A stretch of 64,000 nt of DNA, taken from NCBI RefSeq assembly GCF_028748185.1, contig NZ_CP118164.1, positions 6,659,814-6,723,813 on the forward strand. The letters are read 5' to 3'. Below, piece after piece: positions 8,984 through 17,752 of the stretch. The position numbers were made by a program, and so were the translations under genes. Within the stretch, counting starts at the first letter, position 1; each line of letters begins with the position of its first letter. The DNA is from Bremerella sp. P1. Lineage in GTDB: Bacteria; Planctomycetota; Planctomycetia; Pirellulales; Pirellulaceae. The notes below the pieces were generated by a model. That model saw only the letters and a program-made list of their open reading frames with translations. It had not been told where the DNA came from and searched no databases.

Positions 8984-9534
8984 ATTGGCGGATCGTACAA
9001 ATCGTAAAATGGGTAATTTACTGCCTTCTTGTCACAGCAGCCGCATGGGGGTTGTCTTGGGGAGGACGTGAGCTTGGCCTAACCAGTGCAAATGAAGCAA
9101 GCATTTTCACTCGCCTGTCGGTCGTTCTAACCGTTTTTTCGGGACTTGCTCTTTGGGTCATTCGTGGCTGGGCTGAGGTATCAATCAATGAGGGGCTTCG
9201 CCTTTCCGATATCTCTAAACTGCGAGATCAAGTGAAACGTCGTAAAATGCGAATGTTTCAAAGCCTGGGAATTGGCGTCGCGTCAGGCGTAATACTTCAA
9301 ATTCCTGCTGCGATTCTGGAGGGCACTTCAGGGAGTACACGCACTATCCTTAGTGTGATAGGCTACTTTTGCTTGATAAATATGAGCATGTGTTTGATCG
9401 TTGCATTATTCGACTGGCATCAACAACAAGAGCTTGTAGTTGGTTTATCCGACCGTGCCGAACGAGAGCGGCGGCGCCAAGAGGAATTGGCTAAGCTGAC
9501 ACAAGAAGAAGGTGAAGACCAATCTAACAAATGA
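8980..9534 (+). CDS. Hypothetical four-helix membrane protein, second gene of the module
   Basis: A protein of 184 residues with four predicted membrane helices at about 9-27, 43-62, 95-114 and 121-143. A basic cytoplasmic loop lies between helices 2 and 3 (QVKRRKMRMFQ), and an acidic-basic C-terminal tail follows (ERERRRQEELAKLTQEEGEDQ). It is translationally coupled to the upstream gene through an ATGA overlap. Size and topology suit a small channel or membrane effector driven by the soluble partner, or a membrane anchor for it. No family was recognised. It is followed by the phage head-morphogenesis remnant on the opposite strand, 38 bases away. Confidence 0.65.
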   Translation: MNWRIVQIVKWVIYCLLVTAAAWGLSWGGRELGLTSANEASIFTRLSVVLTVFSGLALWVIRGWAEVSINEGLRLSDISKLRDQVKRRKMRMFQSLGIGVASGVILQIPAAILEGTSGSTRTILSVIGYFCLINMSMCLIVALFDWHQQQELVVGLSDRAERERRRQEELAKLTQEEGEDQSNK

Positions 9535-9572
9535 GGCTAATGGCTTTAACTCTATGCCGACAAACGCGCCAT

Positions 9573-9881
9573 TTATTGGGGATTAAGGAACGCACTCAAA
9601 ACTCCACACTGGCAATTCACCCTCTCGGCCGCTGGTAGCCGCCAATCGCCGGGGAAGCGGCAAGAGTGGCCACCTACGATGAAATCCCCGGCAACGGGAA
9701 CCTCTTGGCCATCGGCCTCGCTGTGGCTTTCCCGAGTGGTTGAGCCGTGAACTGAAAGCAATTCTTTCGTCATGGGCAAACCGGACTCGGCCTCGATCTG
9801 AGCAATACCCGCGACTTGGCCGCCATTCATGGCGCCGAGAACTTCTGTGCGTGCGATCCTGATGGCTCGGGTCCTGGACAT
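9573..9881 (-). pseudogene. Remnant of phage head-morphogenesis protein (Mu gpF / SPP1 gp7 type)
   Basis: About 102 residues match the C-terminal domain of phage minor head proteins. The visible features are the start IARTEVLGAMNGGQVAG, the TTRESHSEADGQEVPV segment (the family's RxxH...DGQ motif) and the end AERVNCQCGVL (the NCxC motif). The full proteins have several hundred residues and pack DNA or stabilise the portal. Here an in-frame stop codon directly precedes the first ATG, and the expected N-terminal part is absent: the next gene upstream is a host-type kinase ending at 9919. I read it as the surviving tail of a phage late gene whose neighbours were lost or replaced. Confidence 0.75.
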
Positions 9882-9918
9882 CTAGCCGTAGTTGTGTACG
9901 ACTCTACAAGTCAAAATT

Positions 9919-12900
9919 TTACCGGCCAAAGCTCAAGAGATGATCCGACAGCACCAAAGTCGGTAGGTTGAGCTCCAGTTCAAAAGGGTGATCGTTGTAC
10001 TCAGCGCGGAAGCGGCCAATGGGTGTTCCGGTGTTTCCACCATGTCGTAGGTTCAATCTCAGGTGTTGTCCCGGTTGCAGTTTGATGGGGGCATCGAGGA
10101 CGAAGACGGCCCTGTGAGCTGCGTTTACTTGCCAGGCAGTTTTTAGGTTGCCATCGATGGAGCGTTCGATCGGCAGGGCGGTCGATTGCCCTTGGTCGTA
10201 GCAGCGGCAGAATGGGAGTTGGACTGGTCGGGATGGCGATTGGCCGTCTACCAACTCCATTGCGATTTCTCCTAGCTCATATTCTTCCTCATCAGTATCG
10301 AGTTCCAGCCGAATTGCTGTGACAACTTTGGCCTCGAATGGAATCATGTAAGCGTCGTAGGCTTGCCGGTCGCCTTCGATCTGGAACCATCCATCCTCTT
10401 CGGAAACCAGCTTTGCCCCCGAATAGGTTCGAGCGGCCGTTGAGACGACCGGCTGCCAGTTGGCGGCGTTTTCCGTGGGAGTGTCGGCAGGCGGTGCATT
10501 TGCCTTAGCCACCTTCGGGTCTAAGGCAACGTCATGGATCGTCTTTGCGAGTCGGCCGGCCAGAATAGGGTTGGTCATGTCGACTTTCTCGAAGACTGCC
10601 AAAGATTCTTCCTTGTTGCCACTGGCATGCAAGGCCTTTGTCAAGAGCACTTGGACCTGCCAGATGGCTTCCTGCGGTACGTTTCCTTCGAGCAGCTTAA
10701 GATGTTCGATCGACTGGTCATATTGGCCAAGCTCTACCATCGCGGCTGCCAGCGAGAGGCGGGCATACCAGTCGTCGGGACGAACCCGCAATGAGACCTC
10801 ACAGAACGAGACGGCTTCCTCCTGTCGATCGGCTCGCAGGAGGGCATAGGTGAACAGGTTGCGGTAAGCCAGATTGTCGGGGCGGTCAAACAGTGCTGCT
10901 TTGAGATGCACGGTGGCTTCGTTGAAATCTCCTTGCCGCATTTGGGCGTAGGCCAGGAAGACGCGGGCACGATGATTGGGCCGCGCCATCAGAAACGCGT
11001 GGTAATACGGGATCGATTCCGCAGTGCGGTTATTCGATTGCAAGAGGTCCGCCAGAAGGTAGTTGTACCAGGCATCGTTTCGATGGACCGACCAAAACCT
11101 CTGAAGGAAGTCTATTCGCGTGTTGGCGTCGACGTGTTCCTCTAGTGAGCGAATGAGATTTACGATCGTTCGAGTCGGAAGTTGTCTCGCTTTCGGATTG
11201 GCAAACACCTCTTTCAAAGCGTCATCGTCTCCCTCAGTGAACGCGGCTCTCCATTGCTTTCGCAGCGCATTATCGTCCGACTCGTGCAGAATCTTCGTGA
11301 AAGTCTCTCGATGTGATTCGTCTGCCGTGAGACACCACTCGTCCATCGCTCCGACCAACTGTTCGCGAATGGCCCACGGTAGTGTACGAATACGCTCAAT
11401 GATAATCGGTTCGTCGGCGTGCGAATCGGGATGAAAGCCGTTGTCGCTAACCACTCGATCCAGCTTCGTTAGCTTGGGCCGGGTATCGCCCCACGGGACG
11501 AACTCGGGATCATCGAAGGTCTCGTTACGGGCCTGGGTCACCGCTAAGGCGATTTTCAACTCGGATTCGGTCGACTGAAAGGAATCCTTTACGGCCTTTA
11601 GTTCTGTGACGAGCGATGGGACATCTGGATTTAGCTCAACCACCGCTTCGGCGCGTGCGATCGCGGCTCGCGCATCGTCCCACACCTCCTGCATATTGAG
11701 CGGTGCGGCTTTCGCGCGCTCGAAGAGCCGGGTTGCCTCAAGAATCGCCGTGTTGAACTCCGACTCCACCTCGCTCTTGCGAAGTCTTTCCTGCTCCTCA
11801 ACATGGGCTAACGCTTGTGTCTGGGCGGAAATCTCTTCGGCCTTGGCAGCCATTTGCTGGGCGTGGATAGCATCACTCTCGGCATTCTTCGCTCGAAGCA
11901 AGAGAGCCCAGCTCAATCCGGCCAGTGAGACAATGACCGCGATACCAATCAGAGAGCTGAGCCCCACGACGATCCCACGTCGCTTGCGTTCCTCGGCCAA
12001 CTTGGTTTCGGTCTTGGCGGCAGCAACCTCTGCCTCTCGCAGGCGGGACTGGACCGAACTCAAATAGCCGGCGACGTCTGTGGCCAGGTAGCTGGCATCG
12101 GGGTAACGCATGCCAGGGGAGATTGCGAGGCACTTGATAGCGATGCGAGCGAGTTCTCGATCCGCTTCGACATGTTCCAGTTGGCTGAGCTTCTTCAGTG
12201 CTTCGCCCATGTCTCCTTTGGTTGCCAAGGCGAGCGTCTCGATCGGCGACTCGGCTGAGTAGGGGGGCGTGCCGGTCAATATCTCGCAGAGAACGGCCCC
12301 CAGGGCGAAGACGTCCGATGGTTTACCACGCTCGCCCACCGTTTGCTCAGGCGGCATATACGACGGTGAGCCCATCACCGTGCCGGCCATTGTTTGTGCG
12401 CTGGAAGATAAGTCCTCCACCAAAACGTCCTTTGCGTGACTGGCGTTCCCATTGGATAGAGCGTTCGTACCCATGTCCTCCGATGGTTCGCCATCGTCAG
12501 ACAGTATCTTTGCCAGCCCCCAATCCATGACCTGAACTTCATCGAACTGACCCACCATCACGTTGTCAGGCTTCAGGTCACGATGAATGATGTTGACCGA
12601 ATGAGCATAGGCAACGGTCTGGCAGATCTGATTGAAGATCGACAGAAACCGCGAACGATCCTCGTCGAGCGTTGTGCGTTGTGAAAGCAACGCAGAGAGC
12701 GTTTCGCCTCGGACGAGCTTCATTGCAAAGAACGGCTTGTTCGGTGCCAACAAACCAAGGTCGTACACCGGGGCAATGCCTGGGTGTTGTAGTCGTGCGC
12801 CGATTCTCGCCTCAAAAAGAAATCGTCGGAGCGCATCTGAATTGGTCAGTTGGCCTTCATGGAGAACTTTGACGGCAACGTCCCGTTCCAGGTCACGGTC

Positions 12901-13182
12901 TCGGGCCGAGTAGACCACCCCCATGCCGCCACGTGCAATCTCTTCGCCTAATCCGTACCGCGAGGGAGATCGCGAGTCGTCTGGCAACTCAACAACAATC
13001 TCTCCGGAGGTGGACGCGGCGATGGAAATGCCTTGTTCAAACTGAAGGAAATGGTTCACCTTGTCCTTCAAGGCCGCGTCGTCGCCGCATGCGATGACGA
13101 TGAAATCTTTCCGCTGTTGCATGTCGAGCAGGATCGCATCATCGACAATCTCCAGGGCACGTTTTACAAGATCGGCAGTCAT
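9919..13182 (-). CDS. Membrane Ser/Thr protein kinase with TPR repeats
   Basis: A protein of 1087 residues. The kinase domain spans about 76-340: glycine loop GEEIARGGMGVVY, K105 in VAVKVL, catalytic HRDLKPDN (H200-D202), and DWG (220-222) in place of DFG, which is common in planctomycete kinases. A membrane helix is at about 400-425 (GIVVGLSSLIGIAVIVSLAG), followed by a long coiled coil. TPR-like repeats lie at about 670-880 and a beta-rich C-terminal domain beyond 900. The start codon overlaps the stop of the sigma factor gene by four bases. Such sigma-kinase pairs suggest that the kinase relays an envelope signal to the sigma factor. This is the first host-type gene next to the phage remnant. 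Confidence 0.92.
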   Translation of the reverse strand: MTADLVKRALEIVDDAILLDMQQRKDFIVIACGDDAALKDKVNHFLQFEQGISIAASTSGEIVVELPDDSRSPSRYGLGEEIARGGMGVVYSARDRDLERDVAVKVLHEGQLTNSDALRRFLFEARIGARLQHPGIAPVYDLGLLAPNKPFFAMKLVRGETLSALLSQRTTLDEDRSRFLSIFNQICQTVAYAHSVNIIHRDLKPDNVMVGQFDEVQVMDWGLAKILSDDGEPSEDMGTNALSNGNASHAKDVLVEDLSSSAQTMAGTVMGSPSYMPPEQTVGERGKPSDVFALGAVLCEILTGTPPYSAESPIETLALATKGDMGEALKKLSQLEHVEADRELARIAIKCLAISPGMRYPDASYLATDVAGYLSSVQSRLREAEVAAAKTETKLAEERKRRGIVVGLSSLIGIAVIVSLAGLSWALLLRAKNAESDAIHAQQMAAKAEEISAQTQALAHVEEQERLRKSEVESEFNTAILEATRLFERAKAAPLNMQEVWDDARAAIARAEAVVELNPDVPSLVTELKAVKDSFQSTESELKIALAVTQARNETFDDPEFVPWGDTRPKLTKLDRVVSDNGFHPDSHADEPIIIERIRTLPWAIREQLVGAMDEWCLTADESHRETFTKILHESDDNALRKQWRAAFTEGDDDALKEVFANPKARQLPTRTIVNLIRSLEEHVDANTRIDFLQRFWSVHRNDAWYNYLLADLLQSNNRTAESIPYYHAFLMARPNHRARVFLAYAQMRQGDFNEATVHLKAALFDRPDNLAYRNLFTYALLRADRQEEAVSFCEVSLRVRPDDWYARLSLAAAMVELGQYDQSIEHLKLLEGNVPQEAIWQVQVLLTKALHASGNKEESLAVFEKVDMTNPILAGRLAKTIHDVALDPKVAKANAPPADTPTENAANWQPVVSTAARTYSGAKLVSEEDGWFQIEGDRQAYDAYMIPFEAKVVTAIRLELDTDEEEYELGEIAMELVDGQSPSRPVQLPFCRCYDQGQSTALPIERSIDGNLKTAWQVNAAHRAVFVLDAPIKLQPGQHLRLNLRHGGNTGTPIGRFRAEYNDHPFELELNLPTLVLSDHLLSFGR

Positions 13183-13745
13183 TCTTCCGTTGGCTCCGAC
13201 AACTCACTTCGCAGCCAGACGCGTGTGCCTGCCCATTGCTTCTGGATGGTTCTCTTGGAAACATCAAGCACTTCGGCGACCTCATCATTGGTCAGCCCGC
13301 CGAAGAACCGCAGCTCGACGATCCGGGCACGTTGGCTGTCGATGGCCGCCAGCTTCTTCAAAGCTTCATCCAATGCGAGAACGTCTTCGTCGCTTTCAGG
13401 CGAGACGATGAGATCCTCGTCCAGTGCAATGCGTTGTCGTTCTCCTCCCCGCTTCTGGGCACCTTTGCGGCGAGCATGATCGACCAGCAGATGCCGCATG
13501 GCCGTCGCTCCGACCGCAAAGAAGTGGGAACGGCCTCGCCAATCGACTTTGTCCTGGTCGACCAGCTTCAGGAAGACCTCGTGCACCACGGCTGTTGGTT
13601 GAAGCGTGTTGCTTCGCGTTTCATGCCCAAGATACTTGTTCGCCAATTGCCGGAAATCGCCATAGACCAACTCGATAAGACGATCGGTTCCGCTGCGATC
13701 GCCCGCGGACATTGCGGAGAGAATAAGTGTGGCTTCGGAAGACAT
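13179..13745 (-). CDS. ECF-family RNA polymerase sigma factor
   Basis: The start at 13745 (MSSEATLILSAMSAGD) is preferred; the frame extends 25 residues further without family features. Of 188 residues, region 2 is at about 25-75 (LIELVYGDFRQLANKYL, TLQPTAVVHEVFLKLV). The linker is basic, and region 4 at about 125-175 includes ARIVELRFFGGLTNDEVAEV and the recognition helix VSKRTIQKQW. It belongs to the planctomycete ECF type associated with Ser/Thr kinases and has no obvious anti-sigma partner other than that kinase, with which it shares an ATGA overlap. Its regulon is unknown; the secreted proteins transcribed away from it are natural candidates. Confidence 0.9.
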   Translation of the reverse strand: MSSEATLILSAMSAGDRSGTDRLIELVYGDFRQLANKYLGHETRSNTLQPTAVVHEVFLKLVDQDKVDWRGRSHFFAVGATAMRHLLVDHARRKGAQKRGGERQRIALDEDLIVSPESDEDVLALDEALKKLAAIDSQRARIVELRFFGGLTNDEVAEVLDVSKRTIQKQWAGTRVWLRSELSEPTEE

Positions 13746-13964
13746 AGGCTTGGCTTTTCCCGCACGGGCAGCGATCATCGCGCCCTCGACGTAACCCCTT
13801 ACTGTTTCTAAGTATAGCACCTACTGAAATCGATTCAGAGACTTCGCCGCGTTGATTTCACGGTACTTTCTTCAAGAAAAACCGGGTGATCGCTTCACCT
13901 TTGAGCTCTAGACTGCGTGTATCTCTTCGGAGGGAGGTTATTCGGCCTCTCAGAACAATACTTA

Positions 13965-13986
13965 CTGGCAAGTCTTCTCTTGCCAG
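13965..13986. promoter_or_regulatory. Inverted repeat upstream of the Asp-rich protein gene
   Basis: Perfect 8-bp arms ctggcaag/cttgccag with a 6-base loop, ending 29 bases before the ATG at 14016. The gene's ribosome-binding site (ggagg, about 14000) follows. It could be an operator or a 5'-leader hairpin. Confidence 0.35.
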
Positions 13987-14015
13987 GTGGGTAAGTACGC
14001 GGAGGAGTATCTGTT

Positions 14016-15128
14016 ATGACACGCAAGCTTCTTGTTACCGTCCTGATAACGGTAATGTTGTTGCCATCTACGCTGTTTGCCGCCCCGGATATCTCGAACA
14101 AGGTCGTATTGGCGAATCTCGATCGATATCCGGCAACCGTCCGCCTGGGCGAAACACGCCGAGAGATCAAACCTGGCAAGGCTTCGCTACTTTCTCCCAA
14201 ATCGTACCCCGTCACGATCGAAGTCTGGTCGGGAAACACCAAGGAAGGATGGCGCAAGGAAACGATCACCAAGGCCGGCAAGTACGCGTTCAACTTCAAA
14301 CGTGGAAGTTGGAGCCTGACGGAGCTGAAGAAGTCGACAACACCAACGATAAGTTCACCATCTAGCCCTAAGGTTGTCCGGCAACAAATCATTCAGCGGC
14401 CTGCCAGGCGACTGCCGATCAACGCCGACCGCAATCGCTGGTCACCCCTGGCACGCGCTGTCTATGGAGCCGGACGGATCTATCAGTTCGTACGCGATGA
14501 ACGCGATCGCGACCTGCTGAGGGAACTGCTAATTCGTGCCCGTGAAGATGAAGATTGGGACCGTTTGGAGAAGTGGCTGAAGGATGAACCGATTCCCGAG
14601 CTTTACAAGAAGGACATCCGCGAAGGTTTCGATGACCTGGCTAAACTGAGTGACGCCGACTGGAAGGAAATCGAGACCGCCGATGAGAAAGACTGGGACC
14701 AGGCAAAGGCCGACCTAGGTGATCTGATCTCGGAGGATGAATGGGAAAACGTTACCGGCGACTTCGCTGAAATCGATAACGAAGAGTTCTGGCAAGATGA
14801 TGTCGACGTCGATCTGGGTGACCTCGACTACACCGAGGACCTTGACTTCGAAGACGTCGACCTGGGCGACCTGGATGGCAATGACAGCTTCGATATCGAT
14901 GGTCTCGACTTCGCGGAAGATTTTGACGTCGGCGATTTTGAAATCGACAATGACAGCTACGACCTTGGCGACTTCGATGACTTCGGAGGCTACGACGGAT
15001 CATTTGACGTGGATGTCGGCGACTTCGGCGGCGGCTACTTTGGCGACGACGATTTCGGAGACTTTGGTGGCGACGACTTTGACTTCGACTTTGGAGGAGA
15101 CGACTTCGGTAGCTTCGACGATTTCTAA
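14016..15128 (+). CDS. Secreted protein with an extreme Asp/Gly-rich C-terminal domain
   Basis: A protein of 370 residues with no recognised family. A signal peptide occupies 1-23 (cleavage after LFA-A). Residues 24-115 look beta-rich, and residues 130-240 are charged and helical. From about 245 to the end the chain is almost entirely D, F, G and L or V, in irregular repeats of the form D-(V/L)-G-D-(L/F)-D, ending FGSFDDF. The acidic domain could bind calcium or other cations, or interact with the cell wall or minerals; this is inference from composition. The domain is encoded with varied codons, so it is not a recent microsatellite expansion. It lies divergent to the sigma factor gene and upstream of the amidase gene. 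Confidence 0.75.
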   Translation: MTRKLLVTVLITVMLLPSTLFAAPDISNKVVLANLDRYPATVRLGETRREIKPGKASLLSPKSYPVTIEVWSGNTKEGWRKETITKAGKYAFNFKRGSWSLTELKKSTTPTISSPSSPKVVRQQIIQRPARRLPINADRNRWSPLARAVYGAGRIYQFVRDERDRDLLRELLIRAREDEDWDRLEKWLKDEPIPELYKKDIREGFDDLAKLSDADWKEIETADEKDWDQAKADLGDLISEDEWENVTGDFAEIDNEEFWQDDVDVDLGDLDYTEDLDFEDVDLGDLDGNDSFDIDGLDFAEDFDVGDFEIDNDSYDLGDFDDFGGYDGSFDVDVGDFGGGYFGDDDFGDFGGDDFDFDFGGDDFGSFDDF

Positions 15129-15241
15129 AGTGGACTGCCACCGGCAGTGAGATTCACGTTCAACTTCTAACATTCGTTTAACCAACACAACCACGACGCG
15201 AACGCGTCCTCGTTGCAAGCACACCTATAAGGAGTTCTAAG

Positions 15242-16273
15242 ATGAGAAAGTTTTGTTTTACCGTAATCGCCTTTGGCATCGCAACTTTGCTGGCCGTTCC
15301 TTGTGCCAACGCCTGTTCCCGGATTTTCTGGAACGACAACGGCGTCGCCATGGTGACCGCTCGAACGCTCGATTGGGCACACAGCTTTGAAGACTACCTC
15401 ATGGTGATTCCACGAGGTCAGGAAATGAACGGTGGTTTCGAGGACAGCCCGAAGTGGACCTCCAAGTATGGATCGTTGGTCTGCACGATCGGTCCCTATA
15501 TCCACGATCACTACGGTTTTGACTACGTGGATGATGGAGCGGTCGAAGGAATCAACGAAAAGGGATTGGCCATCCACGGGCTGTACATGGGAGACACGGT
15601 CTATCCAACCGACGAGTCAAGCGATCTGCCGCCGGTAAGCTACATGCGATTGGGCCGTTATTTTTTGGATAACTGCGCAAACGTTCAGGAAGCGGTCGAC
15701 GCCATGAAAAAAGTTCGCGTCAAGCCCGTGAAGCTTGGCGATAAAGAACTGGGGGCTCACTTTGCCGTCGAAGACCCAACCGGCGACTCGGCAATCTTTG
15801 AGTTCGTCGACGGAGAACTCGTCATTCACCATGGCAAACAGTACACGGTGATGACCAACGAGCCCGCCTACCACGTCCATATCGAAAACCTGAAGGAGTA
15901 CAAGGACTTTGGCGGCACGCAGGAAATGCTGCCCGGAACGACCGACTCGCCAGACCGCTTTATCCGTGCGGCAACTTTCCTAAGCCGTATGAAGAAGCCA
16001 GCCAGCGCTGACGATGCCACAGCGAAGGTCCTGGGCATTGCCCGAACCATCCAAGTTCCATTTGATGCCGATGAGTACGGTCCTACCTGGTATACCTCGG
16101 TGACGGACCTGACGAACAAAGTGTTTTACTTCGACTGGACACAAAACCCGAACATCGTTTGGGTCAAATTGGAGAATCTGGATTTCTCCGAAGGACAACC
16201 TGTGAAGCAAATCGATCCACGCAATCCCAACCTTGTCGGTGAAGTCTCGCAGGCTTTTGAGCCTGTGAAATAA
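15242..16273 (+). CDS. Secreted linear amide hydrolase, penicillin V acylase / choloylglycine hydrolase family
   Basis: A protein of 343 residues. The signal peptide ends at ANA, which places C25 (CSRIFWNDNG) as the N-terminal nucleophile expected of this Ntn-hydrolase family; the TARTLDW segment follows at the usual distance. Other family signs are YGSLVCTIGPY, DGAVEGINEKGLAIHGLYM and, near the C-terminus, FYFDWTQNPNIVWVKL. Substrates in the family include penicillin V, bile-salt amides and N-acyl homoserine lactones. Without bile-acid context, acyl-amide or quorum-signal hydrolysis is as likely as antibiotic cleavage. It is exported. A good ribosome-binding site (aaggag) lies a few bases before the ATG. 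The beta-lactamase-family gene follows after 47 bases, so the two may form an operon. Confidence 0.88.
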   Translation: MRKFCFTVIAFGIATLLAVPCANACSRIFWNDNGVAMVTARTLDWAHSFEDYLMVIPRGQEMNGGFEDSPKWTSKYGSLVCTIGPYIHDHYGFDYVDDGAVEGINEKGLAIHGLYMGDTVYPTDESSDLPPVSYMRLGRYFLDNCANVQEAVDAMKKVRVKPVKLGDKELGAHFAVEDPTGDSAIFEFVDGELVIHHGKQYTVMTNEPAYHVHIENLKEYKDFGGTQEMLPGTTDSPDRFIRAATFLSRMKKPASADDATAKVLGIARTIQVPFDADEYGPTWYTSVTDLTNKVFYFDWTQNPNIVWVKLENLDFSEGQPVKQIDPRNPNLVGEVSQAFEPVK

Positions 16274-16320
16274 CTTGCACACGTTTCACCACGAGCCACA
16301 ACCAAGAAGGAAACACTCCG

Positions 16321-17679
16321 ATGAATATTTCTCTTTCCGCAAGCAGTCTCACCAAGTCTTTGCTTGCCACCTTGCTCGTTGTCGAGATGATGGGCGTTGT
16401 TCTCATCGCATCGCCAGCGGTAGCTCAGGACAAGTATGCCAGTGCGAAGGAACTGGGACTGATGGAAGGCTTCCCGCCACCACTGGAGAAACGCGTTACC
16501 AAGGCCAATGCGATTCAGAATCCACCATTTAATCGTTGGGCCTATCAGCACATGCGGATGTTCTACCCAACGGCGAATGTCCCAGCCGCAGATAAGCCGG
16601 TGCCGCTTGGCAAAACCATCGACTGGACGATCGAAAACGGCGTTAAGATCAATGAGCCAGGTACTGGAAAGACAAAGAAGATGGCCGACTTCCTGAAGGA
16701 GACTTGGACCGACGCCATCGTCGTGATCCGCGGCGACCAGATCGTCTACGAAAAGTACCTCAACGACATGACCCCCAATACGCCCCATCAGATGATGTCG
16801 GCCACCAAGTCGTTCGGCGGGCTCCTTGGGCTGATCGCCGTGGCCAATGGCAACGCAAAAGAGAGCGATCTGGTTACAAAATATGTGCCAGAACTCGATG
16901 TGGAAGATGGAGCTTTCGCGAAGGCCACTTTCGGCCAGGTTCTCAACATGACCAATTCGATGGACTTCTCCGAAGTCTACGACGATCCCAATTCAGGCAT
17001 CATGACCTATGTCGCTGTATTGGGCTGGAAGCCCAAACAGGAAGGACGTGAATACCCGGCCAGCCTGTACGACTACCTGGTAACGCTCAAGGCCGACAAG
17101 GCCCACAAAGACGGCGAAATCTTCCACTACCAGACGCCGAAGACCGACGTGGTAAACTGGGTCACCAACCGCGCGAATAACGCTTCCTTCCAGAAGGCAC
17201 TCTACGACGAGGTATGGTCGAAGATCGGCACCGAAGGGGAAACTTACGTGCTGATGGACAACGACGCCACGGTAGTTGCCGGCGGCGGCCTGAATGCCAC
17301 ACCGTACAACCTGACCCGGTTCGCGATGATGATGCTTAACGGCGGCAAGTTCAATGGCAAGCAAGTCATCCCTGCTTCGGTTGTCGACACGATCGCCAAG
17401 GGTGGCAGCATCGAGGCATTCGACACAGGCCCCGATTCCGACGACGTCGTTCATAAGAAGGGGGAATGGAGTTATCGCGGTCAGTGGTGGGTCAAGCACA
17501 CGCCAGGCATGGAAGCATTCATGGCAATCGGCGTTCACGGCCAGTGGATCTACATCGACCGGAACCATGACATCGCCATCGTCAAACTCGGCTCGATGCC
17601 TGTTTCCAAGGACACCTATCTTGATGGGTACAACCTTGAAGGCTTCTATGGGATCGTTCGCTATTTGAGCGGTAAATAG
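16321..17679 (+). CDS. Secreted serine hydrolase of the beta-lactamase / NylB-like family
   Basis: A protein of 452 residues with a signal peptide (about 1-35, cleavage near AVAQ-DK). The catalytic SxxK is S160-A-T-K163, and a FHYQTPKTDVVNW segment takes the place of the YxN motif. Later GGGLNATPYNLTRFAMMMLNGG and HGQWIYIDRNHDIAIVK follow the class C/D-Ala carboxypeptidase/NylB (6-aminohexanoate-dimer hydrolase) pattern. Such proteins hydrolyse amides or esters and are rarely true beta-lactamases. A hairpin (17694-17727) follows the stop codon. The pairing with a preceding Ntn amidase suggests that both act on periplasmic amide compounds. Confidence 0.87.
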   Translation: MNISLSASSLTKSLLATLLVVEMMGVVLIASPAVAQDKYASAKELGLMEGFPPPLEKRVTKANAIQNPPFNRWAYQHMRMFYPTANVPAADKPVPLGKTIDWTIENGVKINEPGTGKTKKMADFLKETWTDAIVVIRGDQIVYEKYLNDMTPNTPHQMMSATKSFGGLLGLIAVANGNAKESDLVTKYVPELDVEDGAFAKATFGQVLNMTNSMDFSEVYDDPNSGIMTYVAVLGWKPKQEGREYPASLYDYLVTLKADKAHKDGEIFHYQTPKTDVVNWVTNRANNASFQKALYDEVWSKIGTEGETYVLMDNDATVVAGGGLNATPYNLTRFAMMMLNGGKFNGKQVIPASVVDTIAKGGSIEAFDTGPDSDDVVHKKGEWSYRGQWWVKHTPGMEAFMAIGVHGQWIYIDRNHDIAIVKLGSMPVSKDTYLDGYNLEGFYGIVRYLSGK

Positions 17680-17693
17680 CTCCGTGAAAACCA

Positions 17694-17727
17694 GGTGGGC
17701 CACGCATGAGAGAATGGGTGGCCCACC
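17694..17727 (+). terminator. Strong hairpin after the serine hydrolase gene
   Basis: Arms ggtgggccac/gtggcccacc (10 bp) with a 14-base loop, 14 bases after the stop codon. There is no T run, so it may slow rather than end transcription before the cation-efflux gene at 17753. Confidence 0.45.
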
Positions 17728-17752
17728 GAACACTTGAGGACGTCGTTGGACT

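Noticed and set aside
14752-15141. Arginine-rich frame on the minus strand
   Set aside because: Only the reverse complement of aspartate codons in the Asp-rich domain.
16321-17679. True class C beta-lactamase (antibiotic resistance)
   Set aside because: SxxK is present, but the YxN and KTG motifs are not those of resistance enzymes; the NylB/esterase-like family fits better.
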